From positions 248,001 through 312,000 of the forward strand of contig NZ_JABJRA010000006.1 of assembly GCF_013155365.1 (NCBI RefSeq): a DNA stretch of 64,000 nt, read 5' to 3'. The DNA comes from Nocardioides sp. zg-DK7169. Its GTDB lineage: Bacteria > Actinomycetota > Actinomycetes > Propionibacteriales > Nocardioidaceae. The position numbers and the translations under genes are program-made. Each line of letters starts with the position of its first letter. Position 1 is the first letter of the stretch. This document shows, one piece after another, positions 59,177-64,000 of this stretch. The notes under the pieces were generated by a model. That model saw nothing but the letters and a program-made list of their open reading frames with translations. It had not been told where the DNA came from and did not search any database.

Positions 59177-61276
59177 ACCGCGCAGGGCGGCTTCCGCGTC
59201 GGGGGCCCGGTCCGCGGGAGGCCCGGTGCGATCCAGGCGGCTGGGCCACCAGATGCGCGGGCCGAGGTCGAGGTTGAGCGCGGTGACCAGCACCGAGCGG
59301 ACCACCAGGGTGTCGAGCAGGACGCCGAGCGCCACCGTGACGCCGAGCTCGGCCAGGAAGACCACCGGGATGGTGCCCAGCATCAGGAAGGTCGCCGCCA
59401 GCACCACGCCCGCCGAGGTGATCACACCGCCGGTGGAGGCGAGCGCGATCAGGGCGCCCTGGCGGGTGCCGTGCAGGACGGTCTCCTCGCGGACCCGGGT
59501 CATCAGGAAGATGTTGTAGTCGATGCCCAGGGCGACCAGGAAGACGAACGCGAACAGCGGGAACCCTGGGTCGGAGCCCTCGAAGCCGAAGACGTACTCG
59601 AAGAGCAGCGCGGAGATGCCGAGCGCGGCGCCGAAGGACAGCACGACCGTGGCGATCAGGACCAGCGGCGCCACCAGGGCGCGCAGCAGGACGATCAGGA
59701 TCAGCAGCACCACCGCGAGGATGAGGGGGATGATCACCAGGTTGTCGCGGATGGCGGCGGTCTTGGTGTCCAGGTAGACCGCGGAGCTGCCCCCGACCAC
59801 CGCGTCGGCGCCGGGGACGGCGTGCACGGCCTCGCGCGTCGCCTCCACGACGTCGAAGGCCTGGGTGGAGGAGACGTCGGCGCCGTCCAGGGCCGCCTCC
59901 ACGAAGGCGGTGTCGCCCTGCACGACCGGTTTTCCGGCGGCCACCAGGCCGTCCACGCCCGCGAGCGCGTCGACGACCGCGGGCACCGAGCTGGAGTCGG
60001 TGACCACCTGCACGGTGTTGGACTGGTCGACCAGGCCGTGCTCGGCCAGCACCGCCTGACCGTCGATCGACTCCAGGTCGACGGTGTAGGAGTCCTCGGT
60101 GGCCAGCCCCTGGGTGTCCAGGCGCAGCCAGCCCAGGCAGGCCACGGCCAGGATCGCGGCGGTCACCACCCACACCGCGCGGGGACGCGGGCGGATCGCC
60201 TCGCCCACCCGTGCCCAGAACCCGCTGCGGGTCGGCTCGGGGGAGCGGTACGCCGGCCGCTTGGGCCAGAAGACCCAGCGCCCGCAGATGACCAGCAGGG
60301 CGGGCAGGAAGGTGATCATCACCAGGAAGGTGACCGCGATGCCGACCGCCGCGACCGGGCCGAGGCCCTTGGTGGAGTTGAGGTCCGCGGCGAGCAGGCA
60401 GAGCATGCCCGCACAGACCGTCGCGGCGCTGGCGAGGATCGCGGGGGCGGCACGGTGCAGTGCGACCGCCATCGCCTCGTGGCGGTCCTCGTGGCGGCGC
60501 AGCTCCTCGCGGTAGCGCGCGGTGAGCAGCAGCGCGTAGTCGGTGCCGGCACCGATGACCAGGATGCCCAGGATCGCCTGGGACTGGCCGTTGACCGTGA
60601 GGTCGGCGTAGCGCGCGAGCAGGTAGACCACCCCGCCGGAGGTGAAGTAGGCGACCACGGCCGACAGGATCGGCAGCAGCCACAGGACCGGGCTGCGGTA
60701 GGTGAACAGCAGGATCACCACGACCACGCTCAGGGTCAGCAGGATCAGCGTCGTGTCGATGCCCTCGAAGGCCTCGGCGGCGTCGGCCGCCTGGCCGCCC
60801 GGCCCGGCGATGTAGACGTCCGTGCCGTCGGTGGCCGCGATGCCGCGCAGGTCCTCGGCGGCGTCGGGCATCCGGTTCCAGCCCTCGGCGCCGAAGTCGA
60901 AGGTGACGATGGTCTGCGCCACGGCGCCGTCGGCGGACACGAACGGGCCGAGCACCTGGCCCGAGACGCCGTCCACCTCGGCGTACTCGGCCACGTCCTC
61001 ACGGAGTGTGGAGAGCTGCGCGGGGTCCAGCGAGCCGCCGTCGGCGCGGTGCACCACGATCGTCGGGATCGCGTCGGGGTCGCGGAACGGCTCGAGGCGC
61101 TCGATGGCCCGCGTCGACTCCGCGGACTCCGGCAGCCACGACGACGCCTCGTTGTTCTGCACGTCGGTGAGCTGGCCGGCGAGACCGGCCATCGGGATCA
61201 CGATCAGCACCCAGACGACGGCCACCACCCACTTGGTGACCCGGCCGGTGAGTCGTCCTGCGATCTGGCGATGCAT
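59174..61276 (-). CDS. MMPL-family (RND) transporter
   Basis: 700 residues with two repeats, each of one helix, a large extracytoplasmic domain and five helices. The proton-relay motifs [16 protein letters not shown] (first half) and [15 protein letters not shown] (second half) contain the paired Asp-Tyr of MmpL proteins. Likely exports a lipid or drug by proton antiport; substrate unknown. ATG 61276 with GGGAGC upstream; fbiC starts 10 bases after its stop. Confidence 0.92.
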   Translation of the reverse strand: MHRQIAGRLTGRVTKWVVAVVWVLIVIPMAGLAGQLTDVQNNEASSWLPESAESTRAIERLEPFRDPDAIPTIVVHRADGGSLDPAQLSTLREDVAEYAEVDGVSGQVLGPFVSADGAVAQTIVTFDFGAEGWNRMPDAAEDLRGIAATDGTDVYIAGPGGQAADAAEAFEGIDTTLILLTLSVVVVILLFTYRSPVLWLLPILSAVVAYFTSGGVVYLLARYADLTVNGQSQAILGILVIGAGTDYALLLTARYREELRRHEDRHEAMAVALHRAAPAILASAATVCAGMLCLLAADLNSTKGLGPVAAVGIAVTFLVMITFLPALLVICGRWVFWPKRPAYRSPEPTRSGFWARVGEAIRPRPRAVWVVTAAILAVACLGWLRLDTQGLATEDSYTVDLESIDGQAVLAEHGLVDQSNTVQVVTDSSSVPAVVDALAGVDGLVAAGKPVVQGDTAFVEAALDGADVSSTQAFDVVEATREAVHAVPGADAVVGGSSAVYLDTKTAAIRDNLVIIPLILAVVLLILIVLLRALVAPLVLIATVVLSFGAALGISALLFEYVFGFEGSDPGFPLFAFVFLVALGIDYNIFLMTRVREETVLHGTRQGALIALASTGGVITSAGVVLAATFLMLGTIPVVFLAELGVTVALGVLLDTLVVRSVLVTALNLDLGPRIWWPSRLDRTGPPADRAPDAEAALRG

Positions 61277-61431
61277 GTGTGCTCCCGCGGTCCGATCGGT
61301 TCCCCGGGGCGCCCCGGGCTCCAGGGTGACGACCCGCGCTCCGCGCCGATCTCACCTGTCCGCGGCAGGTGGTCTGGACCAGTTGTCGGGGCCGCGTCAC
61401 ACGTGGCGGGGCGCGGTCGCGTACGCCGCGC

Positions 61432-61719
61432 TCAGACGTCCACGCGCAGCCAGAGGTGGACCGGGTCGCCGAGGTGCAGCGCCTCGGCGCGGCGCACCCG
61501 GTCCTTGACCGGGACCACGTAGCCGCCCTCGCGGGGCCACAGCGCGGTGGTCCACTCGGTGCCGCCGACGCGCAGCGTCACCGGGACCATGCCCCAGCCG
61601 TAGGAGACCAGCGGGGCCACCTCGTCGAGGGCGACGCACTCTTCAGGCGGCACCACCACGAAGTGGTACGGCGCGGGACCGCGCCACTCCACCAGCTCGC
61701 CGCTGAAGGACAGCTCCAT
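61432..61719 (-). CDS. DUF1905 domain protein
   Basis: 95 residues: LSFSGELVEWRGPAPYHFVVVPPE, SYGWGMVPVTLRVGGTEWTTALWPREGGYVVPVKDRVRRA match the DUF1905 beta barrel. Function unknown. Confidence 0.8.
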   Translation of the reverse strand: MELSFSGELVEWRGPAPYHFVVVPPEECVALDEVAPLVSYGWGMVPVTLRVGGTEWTTALWPREGGYVVPVKDRVRRAEALHLGDPVHLWLRVDV

Positions 61720-61725
61720 CCGGCC

Positions 61726-61731
61726 ACCCTA
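61726..61731 (-). promoter_or_regulatory. Leaderless-type minus-10 of the DUF1905 gene
   Basis: TAGGGT on the minus strand, 6 bases before ATG 61719. Confidence 0.5.
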
Positions 61732-61744
61732 GGTGCGGCGCGCC

Positions 61745-62527
61745 TCAGCCGGCGGGGGCGTGGATCGCCTGGCGCACCCGGTCGCAGAGCTCGACGTACT
61801 CGGGGAACGCGCGGATCTCGGCGGCGGGCAGGCGGGGGCCGCCCTCGTTGAGGACCGCTGGGACGTCGAGGACGATCCGGCCCGGGCGCGGGCTCATCAC
61901 CAGCACTCGGGAGCCGAGGAAGACCGCCTCGTCGACGCTGTGGGTGATGAACAGGATCGTCTTGCCGGTGGCCCGCCAGATCTCCAGCAGCTCCTCCTGG
62001 AGGCGTTCGCGGGTGAGCGCGTCGAGGGCGCCGAACGGCTCGTCCATCAGCACGATGTCGGGGTCGTTGGCCAGCACCCGGGCGATCTGGCAGCGCTGCT
62101 GCATGCCGCCGGAGAGCTCGTAGGGGCGGTGGTCGTGGAAGTCCTCGAGGCCGACGAGGCGCAGGTGCTCCTCGGTGACCCGGCGCCGTTCGGCGCGCCC
62201 GACGCCGCGCAGCCGCGGGCCGAGCTCGACGTTGCGGCGTACCGAGAGCCAGGGGTAGAGGGTCGGTTGCTGGAACACCACCCCGCGCTCCTCGCCTGGG
62301 CCTTGCACGGGCCGGCCGTCGAGGGTCACCCGGCCCTCGCTGGGCGACATGAAGCCCGCGAGCAGGCGCAGCAGGGTGGTCTTGCCGCACCCGGAGGGCC
62401 CGGCCAGGGCGACGAGCTCGCCGGGCTCGATGGCCAGGTCGATGCGGTCCAGGGCGGGGACGGCCGCGCCACCGACGTCGAAGTGGTGGCGGACGCCCTC
62501 GAAGGCGATGGCGCGGCCGTGGCTCAC
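61745..62527 (-). CDS. tauB: Taurine/sulfonate-type ABC transporter ATP-binding protein
   Basis: 260 residues. Walker A GPSGCGKTTLLRL, signature ELSGGMQQRCQIARVL, Walker B IVLMDEPFGALDALTR and H-loop ITHSVDEAVFLGSRVLVMSPRPG, the nitrate/sulfonate/taurine subfamily pattern. GTG 62527 overlaps the stop of the binding-protein gene. Substrate (taurine, sulfonate or nitrate-like) is not settled. Confidence 0.88.
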   Translation of the reverse strand: MSHGRAIAFEGVRHHFDVGGAAVPALDRIDLAIEPGELVALAGPSGCGKTTLLRLLAGFMSPSEGRVTLDGRPVQGPGEERGVVFQQPTLYPWLSVRRNVELGPRLRGVGRAERRRVTEEHLRLVGLEDFHDHRPYELSGGMQQRCQIARVLANDPDIVLMDEPFGALDALTRERLQEELLEIWRATGKTILFITHSVDEAVFLGSRVLVMSPRPGRIVLDVPAVLNEGGPRLPAAEIRAFPEYVELCDRVRQAIHAPAG

Positions 62528-63603
62528 TGCGCGGCCCTCGTGGCGGGACCGGCGTCGACGTGCTCGTCGTACTGCGCCTGCGGGCCGACGGCGTCGATCT
62601 CGCCCTGCTCGTAGAGGAACTCCGCGGTGGTGCGCAGGTCGCGGGCGAGCTTGCCGCCGAGGTAGTCGGCGGAGGCCTGCTCGTCGGCGCGGAGGTAGTC
62701 GAGGCCCTCGAACTGTGCCTCGGCGGCCTCGGGGTCGATGCCGAGCACGACGGCGACGGAGTCGGCGGCCGCAACCGGGTCGTCCTGGATCAGGCCGACC
62801 GCATGGTCCTGGACCTTGGCCCACATCGTCAGGAAGTCCTCGTTGTCCGCGGCCCACGAGCGCTCCACGGTGCCGACGTCGAACGTCGGGCGCCCGGCGG
62901 CGGCGGTGTCGGCGCTGGAGAGCAGGCGGGTGCCGCCGTCCTCGAGCAGCTGGCTCTGCACCGGGTCCCAGACCCACGCCGCGTCGACCTGGTCGCTCTG
63001 CCAGGCGGCGGGCATCTTCTCGGGGTCGAGGTTGATCACCTCGACGTCCTTGGCGGGGTCGAGGCCGGCATCGGCGAGCGCCTGGAGCAGCGAGTAGTGC
63101 GCGGTGCTGCTGAACGGCGTCGCGATCGTCGTGCCCTCGAGGTCGGCCACGTCGGTGATGGACGCGTCCTTGACGATGAGGGACTCGGCGTCGCCGATGA
63201 CGTCGTGGATCCAGACGACCGCGAGGTCGACGTCGCGCATCGCCGGCGCGGAGGAGGCCCGCGTGGCGGGCGCCGAGCCCATCAGGCCGAGGTCGACCTC
63301 GCCGGCGCCGTAGTAGGTGATGACGTCGCCGCCGGAGGCGGCCTGGACCCAGGAGATGTCGGCGTTCGGCAGGCAGGCCTCGAGCAGGCCGAGGTCCTTG
63401 ACCACGACGTCGGCGTTCGGGATCGCCTGCCAGGCGATCCGCGCGGTGGAGGTGACCGACTCGTCGGGCTCGAACGGGCAGTCGGTGGCGGGGGCCGCAC
63501 CGGCGTCGGCGCTGGTCTCGGAGTCGCCACCGCAGGCGGCGAGGGACGTGGAGAGCGCGACGGCGCCGAGGGCGGCGAGGCCCCTGGTCAGGGAGGTTCT
63601 CAC
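62524..63603 (-). CDS. tauA: Taurine/sulfonate-type ABC transporter substrate-binding lipoprotein
   Basis: 359 residues. Lipobox SLAACGG (Cys near 24). The binding fold shows IAWQAIPNADVVVKDLGLLEACLPNADISWVQAASGGDVITYYGAGEVDLGLMGSAPA and VDAAWVWDPVQSQLLEDGG, TauA-like. AAGGAG precedes GTG 63603. Middle gene of a C-A-B ordered operon on the minus strand. Confidence 0.86.
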   Translation of the reverse strand: MRTSLTRGLAALGAVALSTSLAACGGDSETSADAGAAPATDCPFEPDESVTSTARIAWQAIPNADVVVKDLGLLEACLPNADISWVQAASGGDVITYYGAGEVDLGLMGSAPATRASSAPAMRDVDLAVVWIHDVIGDAESLIVKDASITDVADLEGTTIATPFSSTAHYSLLQALADAGLDPAKDVEVINLDPEKMPAAWQSDQVDAAWVWDPVQSQLLEDGGTRLLSSADTAAAGRPTFDVGTVERSWAADNEDFLTMWAKVQDHAVGLIQDDPVAAADSVAVVLGIDPEAAEAQFEGLDYLRADEQASADYLGGKLARDLRTTAEFLYEQGEIDAVGPQAQYDEHVDAGPATRAAQ

Positions 63604-63702
63604 GGGTGGTGCTCCTTGGAGTCGGGATGGGTCGGCCCGAGCCGGGGACGGGAGGGGGAGTCGGGGGACGTGGGCGGGCGGAGGCGCCGGGGGCGGGGCC
63701 GG

Positions 63703-64000
63703 TCAGGCCTTGCCGCGCCACGGGACGAGGGCGCGTTCGAGGCTCTTCAGGCCCAGGTCGAGGGCGATCGCGGCGAGGCCGATCACGACGATGCAGGCGA
63801 TGACGAGGGCGGAGTTGAGCTGCTCGCCGGCCAGGTAGGCCAGGCCGCCGATGCCGGGGATGCCGTTGGCTATCTCGGCGGCCACCACGGTGGTCCAGGC
63901 GAAGCCGACGGCCACCCGGACGCCGGTGAGCACCTCGGGCAGCGTGGCGGGCAGGGCCACCGAGGTGAGCACCTGGCGCCGCGAGGCCCCCAGGGAGCGC
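63703..64000 (-). CDS. tauC: Taurine/sulfonate-type ABC transporter permease (partial)
   Basis: Only the C-terminal 98 residues are in the window; the 5' end runs past the right edge. GASRRQVLTSVALPATLPEVLTGVRVAVGFAWTTVVAAEI is the EAA loop and following helix of BPD permeases, ending LDLGLKSLERALVPWRGKA. The tauA start lies 99 bases downstream. Confidence 0.88.
   Translation of the reverse strand, partial: RSLGASRRQVLTSVALPATLPEVLTGVRVAVGFAWTTVVAAEIANGIPGIGGLAYLAGEQLNSALVIACIVVIGLAAIALDLGLKSLERALVPWRGKA

Noticed and set aside
56545-59277. Long plus-strand open frame (about 910 codons) opposite fbiC
   Set aside because: It is antisense to an intact fbiC, has a low-complexity Gly/Arg/Val/His composition typical of shadow frames in high-GC DNA and no recognisable domain.

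Overview
The window looks like a chromosomal segment of a high-GC actinobacterium, most likely a Nocardioidaceae (Nocardioides-type) member. This rests on very high GC with frequent GTG starts, mycothiol- and F420-linked genes (mscR, fbiC, an F420-type LLM oxidoreductase), a mycobacterial-type LexA box, KstR-like boxes, and a core gene order (rplM-rpsI-glmM ... glmS-acpS ... nnr-alr ... tsaE-tsaB-rimI-tsaD ... groES-groEL ... guaB-guaB3 ... choD-like ... guaA) resembling the Mycobacterium tuberculosis Rv3443c-Rv3396c block. The family assignment is inference; no rRNA or tRNA gene was seen.

Layout. 1-2.7 kb: a secreted surface protein with a choice-of-anchor-A domain and an interrupted DUF11 domain. 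2.8-11.8 kb: citrate synthase, L13/S9, glmM, an ABC-2 exporter pair, coaA, glmS and acpS. 12-17.3 kb is accessory: a secreted phosphodiesterase, a secreted amidase carrying both dockerin-like and cohesin-like modules, and a DUF222/HNH gene under a consensus LexA box. 17.4-24.3 kb: nnr, alr, a hydrolase, a GNAT-TsaE fusion, tsaB, rimI and tsaD, almost all translationally coupled. 24.4-26.8 kb: mycothiol-dependent formaldehyde/nitrosothiol detoxification (mscR plus an MBL hydrolase) and a small membrane protein. 26.9-30.3 kb: a SAM methyltransferase and groES-groEL1 with two CIRCE operators. 30.3-36.4 kb: a GT-C membrane glycosyltransferase, an ACT-GNAT fusion, guaB, guaB3 and a nitrilase-family amidohydrolase.

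36.4-48.9 kb: glpD, then a probable lipid/steroid catabolism island (phosphotransferase, AttH/CrtC-like protein, two aldehyde dehydrogenases, ChoD-like GMC oxidoreductase), guaA, and an F420-type oxidoreductase. KstR-like operators precede the phosphotransferase and the F420-type oxidoreductase. 48.9-55.3 kb: small proteins and a ROK regulator divergent from a XylFGH-like sugar ABC transporter. 55.4-56.5 kb: a YwqG/DUF1963 gene split by an in-frame TGA. 56.6-64 kb: fbiC, an MMPL transporter, DUF1905 and a taurine/sulfonate-type ABC transporter running off the window.

Two genome-style features recur. Fifteen genes have a TANNNT hexamer (14 of them TAGNNT) ending 5-7 bases before the start codon, the signature of leaderless transcription. 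Several intergenic regions hold tandem repeats (22-bp units at two loci, 21-bp units, and a roughly 60-bp hairpin array that overlaps the end of guaA). No insertion sequence, prophage, CRISPR array or replication origin was recognised.
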